The translations under genes were made by a program, and so were the position numbers. A stretch of 64,000 bases of DNA from Polluticoccus soli (GTDB lineage Bacteria > Bacteroidota > Bacteroidia > Chitinophagales > Chitinophagaceae): the NCBI RefSeq assembly GCF_029269745.1, contig NZ_JARJHT010000002.1:248001-312000 (forward strand). The letters run 5' to 3'. Shown one piece after another: positions 34,968 to 42,520 of the stretch. The notes beneath the pieces are model-generated. The model was given only the letters and a program-made list of their open reading frames with translations, had not been told where the DNA came from and ran no database searches. How positions within the stretch are numbered: position 1 is the first letter of the stretch; the number at the start of each line of letters is the position of its first letter.

Positions 34968-35675
34968 CTAGTCACGCTCCAGCAAATATTTCCAAACCAC
35001 CGCGGCTAGCAGTGCTCCTGATATAGGTGCTATTATGAATAACCATAACTGCGACAAAGCTTCACCACCAACAAACAAAGCAGGACCTATGCTGCGTGCT
35101 GGATTGACAGATACGCCTGTTACAGGTATGCCGGCGATGTGTATCAGCACAAGGCTAAGGCCGATCGACAACCCTGCAAATCCTCCGTGAATATTTTTGG
35201 TAGAAGTAGATCCAAATATTACCAGCAGGAATATGAAAGTAAAGACTACCTCTGCCAACAATCCTGCCTGCATATTATAATGCTGCGGCGACAAGTCAGC
35301 ATAACCGTTTTGACCAAGACCGTTAACCGCAACATCGTAACCTGCCTTGCCTGAGGCGATCAGGCAGAGCAACCCTGCACCAATGAGTGCGCCGATCACC
35401 TGTGCTATTATATAGTATAGGGCTTCACCTAATTTCATTCGTCCTGCTACCACCATACCCAGCGATATGGCGGGGTTTATGTGGCATCCCGATATATGAC
35501 CAATGGCATAAGCCATTGCTACTACCGATAAGCCAAATGCAAAGCTTATACCTAACAATCCCACGCCGGTAGTTCCATCTGCACCTGCTATCACTGCGCT
35601 GCCACAGCCCATCAGCACCAATACCATAGTGCCGATCAGCTCGGCCAGAAATTTTGAAAAGCCCGAGGTTTTCAT
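34968..35675 (-). CDS. aqpZ: Aquaporin Z-like water channel
   Basis: 235 residues, six membrane spans and two half-helices with NPA boxes at 67-69 (HINPAISLG) and 191-193 (SVNPARSIGP). By alignment to E. coli AqpZ the selectivity filter reads Phe47, His179, Val188 and Arg194; Phe, His and Arg match a water-selective pore, but the position of Thr183 in AqpZ is Val here. It should let water across the inner membrane; small neutral solutes cannot be excluded because of the Thr-to-Val change. It has its own transcription unit, with 312 bases of upstream DNA without a gene. It converges on recF with a 1-base gap. Confidence 0.93.
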   Translation of the reverse strand: MKTSGFSKFLAELIGTMVLVLMGCGSAVIAGADGTTGVGLLGISFAFGLSVVAMAYAIGHISGCHINPAISLGMVVAGRMKLGEALYYIIAQVIGALIGAGLLCLIASGKAGYDVAVNGLGQNGYADLSPQHYNMQAGLLAEVVFTFIFLLVIFGSTSTKNIHGGFAGLSIGLSLVLIHIAGIPVTGVSVNPARSIGPALFVGGEALSQLWLFIIAPISGALLAAVVWKYLLERD

Positions 35676-35925
35676 GTCTACTCCATTTGATCCATCGCGA
35701 CGTTAAAAAAAGCGGGCGTAGTAACTACCGTTTAACGTGAATACTAAATGTTGGTTTGCGTAGGATGCATAAGATGCTGAAACGAAAGCAGACGTACTTG
35801 TAGATGTTGTTGATAATTGGCGGGGTGTATTTATTGCGCGTACTAGCTGTGCTTACAGTTGGGGGCAAGATTGCTACATGATATTGCGGAACAATATTGC
35901 TTGGTTTGTGCTTAGTTGCGTGCCT
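35676..35925. other. Intergenic stretch upstream of aqpZ
   Basis: About 250 bases with no supported ORF. No clean TAnnTTTG box on the minus strand was found for aqpZ. GTAGTTACTAC near 35718-35730 is a short palindrome of doubtful meaning. The 3' end of the stretch leads into the DUF1361 terminator. Confidence 0.4.
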
Positions 35926-35960
35926 AAAAAAGAACTCCCGCCATGAATGGAAGGAGTTGT
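35926..35960 (-). terminator. Terminator of the creD-DUF1361 unit
   Basis: On the minus strand AACTCC (35953-35958 complement) pairs with GGAGTT (35933-35938 complement) around a loop of about 14 bases, followed by CTTTTTTAG. It lies 28 bases after the DUF1361 stop. Confidence 0.65.
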
Positions 35961-35987
35961 ACGTGTTATTGTATCTGTTAACGAGTA

Positions 35988-36614
35988 TTATCTTGGACGT
36001 ATCCTTGTCAGCTGTTTGTAGACGAGGTACATCCAGGTGCCGAATGCTGCGCTCAGCATCCAGATGTCGGCGTTACGGTATGGATGTATTACATGATACA
36101 GTATATTGCTCGCCAAAGAGAAAGGATTAGCTAATACATCCCAGCTATTCCAACGTTCGTAGCGGCCGAGGTATATGCCGTAGCCGCAGGCTACCAGGAT
36201 AACGAAGATAACAGCCGAGATATACCTTTTGCTAATAAAACTGATCAGCCACCGCTCCATTTTACGTAGCGAAATAAAGCCCAGCACAACGCCATTCAAT
36301 GCAGCCGATAAGATCAGCAGCAGGTCATACCACAGCGGAACATCTCCACGCTCGCGCAGATGGAAGAGATCGGTAACGATGTACATCGCATTGGGAAAGA
36401 ATAACAACCACAAAGCGGCATAAGTCCAGCCTCGACGAGTAGTAGAAGCCGTTTCTATTTTATGGCTGAAGTATAATGGCAGTACAGCCAGGAACAGGTT
36501 CCATGTTAGGAATGCGAATGTAAGATGCCCGGTATAAAGCACTCTTCCAATGATGAGCGCGCCACTGAAGCATAGCGAAGGCATCAGCCATTTATACCTT
36601 TCAATAAATCTCAT
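35988..36614 (-). CDS. DUF1361 family membrane protein
   Basis: 208 residues with six or so membrane spans. The segment LLFFPNAMYIVTDLFHL (about 70-86) is the hallmark of the DUF1361 family, followed by VPLWYDLLLIL. The family has no established function. It begins 12 bases after creD on the same strand, so it is the second gene of that unit, and the terminator at 35926-35960 follows. Association with a CreD-like protein suggests a shared envelope role, but this is inference from position only. Confidence 0.82.
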   Translation of the reverse strand: MRFIERYKWLMPSLCFSGALIIGRVLYTGHLTFAFLTWNLFLAVLPLYFSHKIETASTTRRGWTYAALWLLFFPNAMYIVTDLFHLRERGDVPLWYDLLLILSAALNGVVLGFISLRKMERWLISFISKRYISAVIFVILVACGYGIYLGRYERWNSWDVLANPFSLASNILYHVIHPYRNADIWMLSAAFGTWMYLVYKQLTRIRPR

Positions 36615-36626
36615 TTGGGTTGCGTT

Positions 36627-37970
36627 TTAGGGCTTAGTGTTAAATACGGTTTCTGGAACATAGCCTGTGCCATACCAGTTGATCTTGCGTGAATAGAACA
36701 TGATGATAGCTATGATGACGAATAAACCTATGCTGCCAAACAGCAGAGAATTGTCTTGCAGCTGAATAAGTACAAACAGGTAGGTATATAATCCGCCAAG
36801 TGCTGCTGCAAAACCCGCCGCTATTTGGGGTTTTCTAAAAATGCCCAGCGTATAAAGGCTGATGAGTGAGACTGTAGCTATAGAAGATATGATATAGGCC
36901 GCATTGAATCCTGTGTATTCCGAGATTGAAAGGAGCAAGGAATAGAATATACAAAGTGCTAAACCGACGAGCACATATTGCAGCGGGTGTATTTGTCGTT
37001 TTTGCATTATCTCCAGAAAGAAGAAGAGGGTAAATGTTAGTGCAACAATGAGGATGGCATATTTAACTGAACGTTCGGTCTTGGCATAGCTATCATTAGG
37101 TTGTAGCAGCTTTACCCCGAAGGCTGTTCCTTCGATATCGTAAGTGCTGCCATCACGCCAGGCCTGCGGATAGTTTCGCGATACCTGTAGTACATTCCAT
37201 TCTGCTGTAAAACCATTGTTGTCGACTATTGCAGGAGATGACGGCAGGTAATGACCGTCAAATGCCGGGTCTTTCCATGGAGAACTAATTTGGACATGTG
37301 TTGTTTTACCGACAGGCGCAAAATATAAATACGAGGATCCTTTCAATTTCAGATCCACGGTGAAGGCGGCTCTTCTGTTGGAGTCGAAACTGGTCTTTGC
37401 ACTCAATCCGCTTTTCACAACGTTGTTATCAGGAAGCCCGGCTTCCAGGGCCAATGGTGCATTGTTCCATCGCATCACTACGTTTTCTTCCAAGCCCCGC
37501 GCATCATCTAATCCCATCATTACCGTGCATTCGTTCCACAGTAAGTTGGCTTCTGGAATGCCCAGTTTTTTTATAACCGATGGATCAAATTGGCCACTTA
37601 GCTGCATAGACGATCGGTAGAGGGTGACATCGTATATACTGCGATGCCGTTTCTCTGGCAATAGCCTGCCATTGATGTTGAGCTGCTCTGGCAATATATA
37701 AGCATTGCGCTTTGTTATCTTACCGGTGCTGTCAATAGTTTGTATGAAAGGAACAACTATGATAGGTCCCGTAAGTGTTTGTTGTGTGGCCCATTTACTA
37801 CTTACCTCTTTGATCACTTCGTTCTGTCGCTTCTCCCGTTCGCTTACCTGGTCTGAAAGTAGTGCTACAGGGATTAACATAACTAAAGTGAAAAAGCCGA
37901 TCAGCAGGCCTTTTATCAGCATTTTGTTTCTGTCCCAAAGGTTAAGGAGAAGGTTCTCATTCTGTTCCAT
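36627..37970 (-). CDS. creD: CreD-like inner membrane protein
   Basis: 447 residues. The N-terminal span (about 18-38) is followed by a periplasmic domain starting LSDQVSEREKRQNEVIKEVSSKW and TGPIIVVPF, which are CreD marks, then about six C-terminal spans and a short tail. In enterobacteria CreD belongs to the CreBC regulon and affects envelope and colicin/beta-lactam responses; the molecular role is unknown. Here no CreBC is present. Instead a winged-helix regulator lies just upstream (38035-38334) and a palindromic element (37997-38020) sits 26 bases before the ATG. DUF1361 follows 12 bases downstream. Confidence 0.9.
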   Translation of the reverse strand: MEQNENLLLNLWDRNKMLIKGLLIGFFTLVMLIPVALLSDQVSEREKRQNEVIKEVSSKWATQQTLTGPIIVVPFIQTIDSTGKITKRNAYILPEQLNINGRLLPEKRHRSIYDVTLYRSSMQLSGQFDPSVIKKLGIPEANLLWNECTVMMGLDDARGLEENVVMRWNNAPLALEAGLPDNNVVKSGLSAKTSFDSNRRAAFTVDLKLKGSSYLYFAPVGKTTHVQISSPWKDPAFDGHYLPSSPAIVDNNGFTAEWNVLQVSRNYPQAWRDGSTYDIEGTAFGVKLLQPNDSYAKTERSVKYAILIVALTFTLFFFLEIMQKRQIHPLQYVLVGLALCIFYSLLLSISEYTGFNAAYIISSIATVSLISLYTLGIFRKPQIAAGFAAALGGLYTYLFVLIQLQDNSLLFGSIGLFVIIAIIMFYSRKINWYGTGYVPETVFNTKP

Positions 37971-37996
37971 GTTTATCTAATTTATTATTTTTAAAA

Positions 37997-38020
37997 AGTG
38001 CTTTGAATTTCAAAGTGAAT
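37997..38020 (-). promoter_or_regulatory. Operator-like palindrome before creD
   Basis: The core CTTTGAATTTCAAAG (38001-38015) is a perfect palindrome about a central T. The 24-base element differs at only four positions from the one at 39441-39464 and lies at nearly the same distance from the start codon (26 versus 24 bases). Probably the site of the adjacent winged-helix regulator; it overlaps the likely -7 region. Confidence 0.6.
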
Positions 38021-38034
38021 TAAGCAAAAAAATA

Positions 38035-38334
38035 TTATTCCAGGTTTTTGATGATCTGCTCCAGTGCGTCCAGGTGTGAACGGAATGCTTTTTCACCAGC
38101 TTTGGTGATAGAATAGGTAGTGTTTGTCTTACGACCTATAAATCCTTTCTCTACTTTTATGTACTTGTTCTCTTCCAGTGTTTTCATGTGCGATGCCAGG
38201 TTGCCATCAGTGATATCGATAAGCGCTTTCAAGTCATTAAAATTCATGCTCTCGTTTACCATCAATGCGCTCATGATACCGATGCGTATGCGGCTGTCAA
38301 AAACTTTATTTAACCGTTCTATCGTCGCTTTCAT
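38035..38334 (-). CDS. Winged-helix transcriptional regulator (ArsR/MarR-like, HTH_34 type)
   Basis: 99 residues, a single winged helix-turn-helix domain. The recognition part is MNFNDLKALIDITDGNLASHMKTL in the usual HTH position and the wing is KGFIGRKTNTTYSIT, followed by a C-terminal helix likely to dimerise. No effector domain or metal-binding cysteines are visible. It starts immediately after the stop codon of the membrane gene 38335-39003, so the two are translationally linked, and creD lies 64 bases downstream. The palindrome at 37997-38020, and its near copy at 39441-39464, are the probable binding sites. Confidence 0.88.
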   Translation of the reverse strand: MKATIERLNKVFDSRIRIGIMSALMVNESMNFNDLKALIDITDGNLASHMKTLEENKYIKVEKGFIGRKTNTTYSITKAGEKAFRSHLDALEQIIKNLE

Positions 38335-39003
38335 CTATGCGTTCTCCCTGCTGATGTGTTTATCGTATTTATTCCACATGATGATACCGTACACGATATG
38401 CAATACACCAAACCCTATTGCCCAGAAGCTTAACCCATACCCCGGGATAAACAAGCAGATGCAACCTAAAACTACCTCGCAAATACCAAGGTATTTGATG
38501 TCGGAAAGAGTGTACTTGCTGCCATTGATCAGTGCTAGTCCGTAAAAAGTAAGCAGGGTAGGAGCGATAAAAACTTCCTGTCCGTCAAAAAGAAATTTGA
38601 GTGCGAATATGCCGCCAGCTAGCATTGGAATGGCTATTTGCGCTATCAACCTGCGCGATGCTGCATTCCATACAGAGCCACCCTGCGCCCTTGTTTTGCG
38701 CCAGGTGAAGTAGTATGCACCAACCAATGCTACTATAAATACGATCGCTGCCAATAAAAAGAATCTTGTAACGACGGCATTATATGCATCGCCGTTCATT
38801 TCGCCTGCAGCTGGCCTGTATGGATTATAGTAGCCTGCGGGTAATTTATTTAACCACACGCGTGCAACATATGCACCTGCCAATCCTGTAACGCCTGCCC
38901 ACACACCGCTCCAGCCGCTCAGTGATATAAAGCGCACCGAGCGCTCCATAATGCTGCGTATATCCTGCAAAGTTTTAAGCGACGATTCGTGGCGACTTTC
39001 CAT
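38335..39003 (-). CDS. Membrane protein cotranscribed with the winged-helix regulator
   Basis: 222 residues. A soluble N-terminal stretch of about 30 residues (RHESSLKTLQDIRSIMERS) precedes about six membrane spans (ISLSGWSGVWAGVTGLAGAYV and so on). No catalytic motif is visible. The stop codon directly abuts the ATG of the winged-helix regulator. Pairing of such a membrane protein with a small regulator suggests that it senses, or is controlled with, the same envelope stimulus. The function is unknown to me. Confidence 0.8.
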   Translation of the reverse strand: MESRHESSLKTLQDIRSIMERSVRFISLSGWSGVWAGVTGLAGAYVARVWLNKLPAGYYNPYRPAAGEMNGDAYNAVVTRFFLLAAIVFIVALVGAYYFTWRKTRAQGGSVWNAASRRLIAQIAIPMLAGGIFALKFLFDGQEVFIAPTLLTFYGLALINGSKYTLSDIKYLGICEVVLGCICLFIPGYGLSFWAIGFGVLHIVYGIIMWNKYDKHISRENA

Positions 39004-39080
39004 TGTTCTACTCTTGGGGTTGAAAACTAGTATTTATTTATGCAAAAATTAATATCGGGAACTGAATAATGAACAGTGCT

Positions 39081-39416
39081 TTAGTTCCACATCGTGCCAT
39101 TCAGCCCTAATACGGTACCCATCCACAAGCCAAAGAGATACACGATCAGGCTCAATGAAATCACCAGTACCTTTCTCCACCCTACAGGAGGGATCCAGCG
39201 TTCTATTAAATAACTACATGCGCCACCAGTTGCACCGGCCAAAGTAATTACCACCAGGGGGCGGATCTTCCAATATGCTCCCCACTCAGGACGGCCTTCA
39301 ACACCGCCGATTAGGATCATCATTAATGCAAGCGCCACGATCGCTCCTATCAATATTCGCTTGCCTAAAATAGACCTGTTAAAAGGTTGTGTTATTAATT
39401 CGTTTTTCTGTGACAC
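39081..39416 (-). CDS. Small membrane protein under the paired palindrome
   Basis: 111 residues from a GTG at 39416. The frame is open upstream to a TTG at 39485, but that would run through the palindrome at 39441-39464; the GTG keeps the same spacing from the element (24 bases) as creD has (26). Three membrane spans are visible (about 18-38, 52-70, 82-103). A loop contains EWGAYWKIRP. No family is recognised. It is the first gene of the run 39416-36614 and probably coregulated with creD. Confidence 0.65.
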   Translation of the reverse strand: MSQKNELITQPFNRSILGKRILIGAIVALALMMILIGGVEGRPEWGAYWKIRPLVVITLAGATGGACSYLIERWIPPVGWRKVLVISLSLIVYLFGLWMGTVLGLNGTMWN

Positions 39417-39440
39417 GATAACTTGGTTTAGGCTTATAAA

Positions 39441-39464
39441 AGTACTTTGAAATACAAAGTAAAT
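39441..39464 (-). promoter_or_regulatory. Operator-like palindrome before the small membrane gene
   Basis: TACTTTG-AAATA-CAAAGTA at 39443-39461, a perfect 7-base-arm inverted repeat. The 24-base context matches 37997-38020 at 20 of 24 positions. On the minus strand TTACTTTG is one base off a -7 box, with a TTTG 20 bases upstream, so a bound protein would cover the promoter. Confidence 0.6.
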
Positions 39465-39510
39465 ACTATGCCAGTATTTTTCCAAATATGTAAGAATGTT
39501 AACAAAATAT

Positions 39511-39534
39511 TTGGTTCTGTATTTTGAGAACTAA
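39511..39534 (+). promoter_or_regulatory. Efflux operator copy 1 (before the GbsR-like regulator)
   Basis: TTGGTTCT-N8-AGAACTAA, an inverted repeat with one arm mismatch. The same sequence with the same 8-base spacer lies before the efflux operon at 40048-40071. The spacer contains the TTTG (39523-39526) that serves as the -33 box, so binding would block the promoter. Confidence 0.7.
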
Positions 39535-39553
39535 AAAAACCAACATACCTTTG
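39523..39553 (+). promoter_or_regulatory. Promoter of the GbsR-like regulator
   Basis: TTTG at 39523-39526, 19-base spacer, TACCTTTG at 39546-39553. The GTG at 39553 overlaps this box, so the coding start must be the ATG at 39562 or 39571 and the message has almost no leader. Confidence 0.7.
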
Positions 39554-39561
39554 TGTCTGAT

Positions 39562-40032
39562 ATGAGTACAATGAAATTATCCCAGGAGAAACTAAGCCTT
39601 ATCGAGGAGTTCGGCGTATTTCATGAACAAAACGGGATGCAACCAGCTGCAGGAAGGGTGATCGCGCTGTTATTCATCTCGGATAATGTAGAGCTGACTT
39701 TTGAAGAGATATATGAAACGCTGCATATGAGCAAAAGCGCAGCTAGCAATGCGATCAACTTTTTACTGAGCACCAACAGGATTGAATACATAACCAAACC
39801 CGGCGAACGCAGGCGATATTTCCGTGTCAAAGCACAAAATATAACTGATGTGATTCAGCGCTCACTTACCGGAATGAACGGCTTCAATACAATGCTGAAA
39901 AAAGTGCTTGAGCACCGTCCTGCGCACACTAAGGACTTCAACAACCGGCTTAAAGAGGTGACCCAGTTCATGGATTTTCTTCATGCAGAACTGCCAGTAT
40001 TGTTCCAAAAATGGGAGCAGCGCAAGAAATAA
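39562..40032 (+). CDS. GbsR/MarR-family transcriptional regulator
   Basis: 156 residues from the ATG at 39562 (39571 is also possible); the earlier GTG at 39553 lies inside the -7 box. An N-terminal winged HTH has GRVIALLFISDNVELTFEEI, the recognition helix MSKSAASNAINFLLS and a wing ITKPGERRRYFRVK; the C-terminal half is helical and probably forms the dimer. The layout matches the GbsR group (osmolyte-gene regulators in Bacillus). In Bacteroidota such genes often precede RND efflux operons. Two identical operator-like sites, one before this gene and one before tolC, point to autoregulation and control of the pump. Confidence 0.88.
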   Translation: MSTMKLSQEKLSLIEEFGVFHEQNGMQPAAGRVIALLFISDNVELTFEEIYETLHMSKSAASNAINFLLSTNRIEYITKPGERRRYFRVKAQNITDVIQRSLTGMNGFNTMLKKVLEHRPAHTKDFNNRLKEVTQFMDFLHAELPVLFQKWEQRKK

Positions 40033-40047
40033 AAAAATTTGATCATA

Positions 40048-40071
40048 TTGGTTCTTTTAGTTGAGAACTAA
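40048..40071 (+). promoter_or_regulatory. Efflux operator copy 2 (before the TolC-MFP-RND operon)
   Basis: TTGGTTCT-N8-AGAACTAA again, 19 bases before the tolC-like ATG at 40091. The spacer carries TTG at 40061-40063 at the equivalent place, so it may hold the -33 box; a -7 box here is weak (TATAAACT near 40081). Confidence 0.7.
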
Positions 40072-40090
40072 GTATATAATTATAAACTAA

Positions 40091-41416
40091 ATGAAACGAA
40101 TAGCTTTTTTACTGGCCGCAAGTATTATCGGGGCTACCGGCTTTGCGCAGGAAACGTATAGCCTGAAGCAAGCCATCGATTATAGTTTGAAGAACCACGG
40201 TTCGAACGTTATCTACAAAAACGAGATACAGAAAGTTAAGCTGCAATCGAAGGAAGCTTTGTCTGCCTACCTGCCACAGGTGAATGCGAATGCGACTTTT
40301 GACGATAACCTGCAACGCCAGACGACAATATTGCCAGGCGCTATGTTCGGCAAAACCGAAGACATCGCCGTGCAGATGGGTAATAAATATAACAGCACCG
40401 CTACTATACAGCTGGACCAGACGATCTACGACCAGGCGATGATATATGGCATCAAGGCTGGAGTACCTGCTAAAAAGATCGCGGAATTGAAGCAGGCAAA
40501 AAACAATGAAGAATTGATCTATGGTACTGCATCCGCCTATTCGCAAATACTGTTGCTGAAAGAACAACAAAAGCTGATAACAGCAAACCAGGACCAATAC
40601 CAGCAGTTGTATGATATCACCAAATTCCGCTTTGATAAAGGTGTGGCTAAAAAAGTGGATATGGATAGGGTAGTAGTACAGTTAAACAACATCAAGGCAC
40701 AGCAAAAGCAAATACAAGCCGATATAGAGGTTGCCTACAACTCGTTGAAGAACGCAATGGGTTTGCCGCTGAATGCAACGCTGCAGATAGAGGACAGCCT
40801 CAATTACGAAAAATACATGCAAAGCGCCTATGATAACCTTCATGTGCAGGATCTGATAGATTATCAGTTGCAGGATCAGAGCATCGCCTTGCAGGAACTG
40901 GATGTAAAACGTAAACAAGCGGCATCGCTTCCTACACTGTCTGGCTACGCACGGTACGGTCAGCAGGGTTTTGGTAACACTGTAGGCGACGCCACTTCAG
41001 ATTGGCATACGTTCTCCGCTGTCGGTTTGAAACTAAATGTGCCTTTGTTTAGTGGCCAACGCAGGCAGGCGCAGTTGCAGCAAAGTAAGCTGGAGCTTCA
41101 GAACGCGAAACAAAACCAAGAGCTCAATGAGGCTGGTCTGCAATTGCAGTTTCAAAATGCCGCACGCCAACTACAGGAAAACATGACTACACTCAGCGCC
41201 AACAGAAGCAATATGAACCTGGCCAAAACAGTATATGAAACCAGCCAGTTTGAATATAGCAAAGGCGTATCGTCCATCGCCGACCTGCTGAATGCTGACT
41301 TTTCATATAGGCAGGCTCAGGCCAACTATATGACCTCGCTGCTCAATCTTGTCTCTAACCGCCTTGAATATGAAAGGGCGAAAGGAACAGTTACTCAATT
41401 CGTTAACCAATTATAA
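40091..41416 (+). CDS. TolC-family outer membrane efflux protein
   Basis: 441 residues with a signal peptide (MKRIAFLLAASIIGATGFAQ). The usual two outer-membrane efflux domains are visible as long amphipathic helices with repeated KQQKLITANQ / RFDKGVAKKVDMDRV and FEYSKGVSSIADLLNADFSY segments. It should form the trimeric outer-membrane exit duct for the RND pump encoded next. It is the first gene of a three-gene operon; the membrane fusion gene follows after 19 bases. No lipobox is present. The upstream operator at 40048-40071 ties it to the GbsR-like regulator. Confidence 0.92.
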   Translation: MKRIAFLLAASIIGATGFAQETYSLKQAIDYSLKNHGSNVIYKNEIQKVKLQSKEALSAYLPQVNANATFDDNLQRQTTILPGAMFGKTEDIAVQMGNKYNSTATIQLDQTIYDQAMIYGIKAGVPAKKIAELKQAKNNEELIYGTASAYSQILLLKEQQKLITANQDQYQQLYDITKFRFDKGVAKKVDMDRVVVQLNNIKAQQKQIQADIEVAYNSLKNAMGLPLNATLQIEDSLNYEKYMQSAYDNLHVQDLIDYQLQDQSIALQELDVKRKQAASLPTLSGYARYGQQGFGNTVGDATSDWHTFSAVGLKLNVPLFSGQRRQAQLQQSKLELQNAKQNQELNEAGLQLQFQNAARQLQENMTTLSANRSNMNLAKTVYETSQFEYSKGVSSIADLLNADFSYRQAQANYMTSLLNLVSNRLEYERAKGTVTQFVNQL

Positions 41417-41435
41417 TATCTAACCGTCCATACAA

Positions 41436-42488
41436 ATGAAAAAAAGAACACTCATAGTTGTCATCGTTGCCATGTTTGCAGTTATAGGCATTGTATTGGC
41501 TAACAATAAAAAGGAGCTAGATGCCAAGAAAGTAGTGGTAGATCGTTCTAAGATACCGGTGTCTGTCGCTGTTGCCAAGGTTACAATGCAGACTCTGGAT
41601 GGAAATCTGAGGTTGCCGGCAACTCTTGAACCGGCTAAGACTGCAGATATCTCGGCTACCACCGGTGGTAAGATCGTAAGCCTGCGCATACAACTCGGTT
41701 CGCACGTAAGCATGGGACAGGTTATAGGCTCTGTAGATACCCGCCAGCAACAGCTTGGTGAGAATGATGCGCAGGAAGCGCTGCGTAAAGCAGAAAAGGA
41801 CTACCAACTGAGCAAAGAACTTTATGAAGGTAATGCAGGCACTGCCCAAGGTGTAAAAGACGCGCAACATGCACTGGACGCTGCCCGCATACGTGTACAG
41901 CAATCTGGACAGAAAGTTGGCGACGGTGCTATTAAATCACCCATCAGCGGTATCATCACTACGAAGAATGGTGAAGTAGGTGAATATGCTAACCCCGGTG
42001 CCACACTGGCTACAGTAGTAGATGTATATAGCCTGAAAGCGGTGGTATTCGTTAGCGAGAAAGATGTGTACCAACTGAAGATCGGTCGCCCTGCGGCTAT
42101 AGCTGCCGATGTACTGCCCGGCAAAACTTTCAATGGCAAAGTGAGCTTTATCTCTCCTGTTGGTGACGAGAACCACAACTACCGCGTAGAGCTTACGGTT
42201 GATAACAAAGCCGCCGAACTGAAAGCGGGCACTTATACGCAGGTAAACTTCGACCTTGGTAGCAGCACTAATGCCTTACAGATGCCTAAGATCGCGTTGG
42301 TAGAAGGAACAAAGAATCCTTATGTATATGTGGTGAACGGTGAGCAGGTAATAATGAAAAAGATCACTGTTGGTCGCGAAGTAGGTGAGAATATTGAAGT
42401 GCTGAATGGTCTGAACGAAGGAGAAGAGATCGTTACCAGCGGCCAGATCAACCTCACCAACGGTAGCCGGATCACCCGCACCAGGTAA
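41436..42488 (+). CDS. RND efflux periplasmic adaptor (membrane fusion protein)
   Basis: 350 residues. An N-terminal hydrophobic anchor (about 6-23) is followed by the lipoyl half-motifs (GGKIVSLRIQLGSHVSMGQVI and, later, KSPISGIITTKNGEVGEYANPG), an alpha-hairpin (about 105-165), a beta-barrel domain (VSEKDVYQLKIGRPAAI) and a membrane-proximal domain ending ITVGREVGENIEVLNGLNEGEEIV. This is the HlyD/AcrA family, bridging pump and duct. No lipobox cysteine is present, so it is anchored by the N-terminal span. It is the middle gene of the efflux operon, 32 bases before the permease. Confidence 0.92.
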   Translation: MKKRTLIVVIVAMFAVIGIVLANNKKELDAKKVVVDRSKIPVSVAVAKVTMQTLDGNLRLPATLEPAKTADISATTGGKIVSLRIQLGSHVSMGQVIGSVDTRQQQLGENDAQEALRKAEKDYQLSKELYEGNAGTAQGVKDAQHALDAARIRVQQSGQKVGDGAIKSPISGIITTKNGEVGEYANPGATLATVVDVYSLKAVVFVSEKDVYQLKIGRPAAIAADVLPGKTFNGKVSFISPVGDENHNYRVELTVDNKAAELKAGTYTQVNFDLGSSTNALQMPKIALVEGTKNPYVYVVNGEQVIMKKITVGREVGENIEVLNGLNEGEEIVTSGQINLTNGSRITRTR

Positions 42489-42520
42489 GTATCACCAAAC
42501 ACAAACAAAATTTATTCGCT

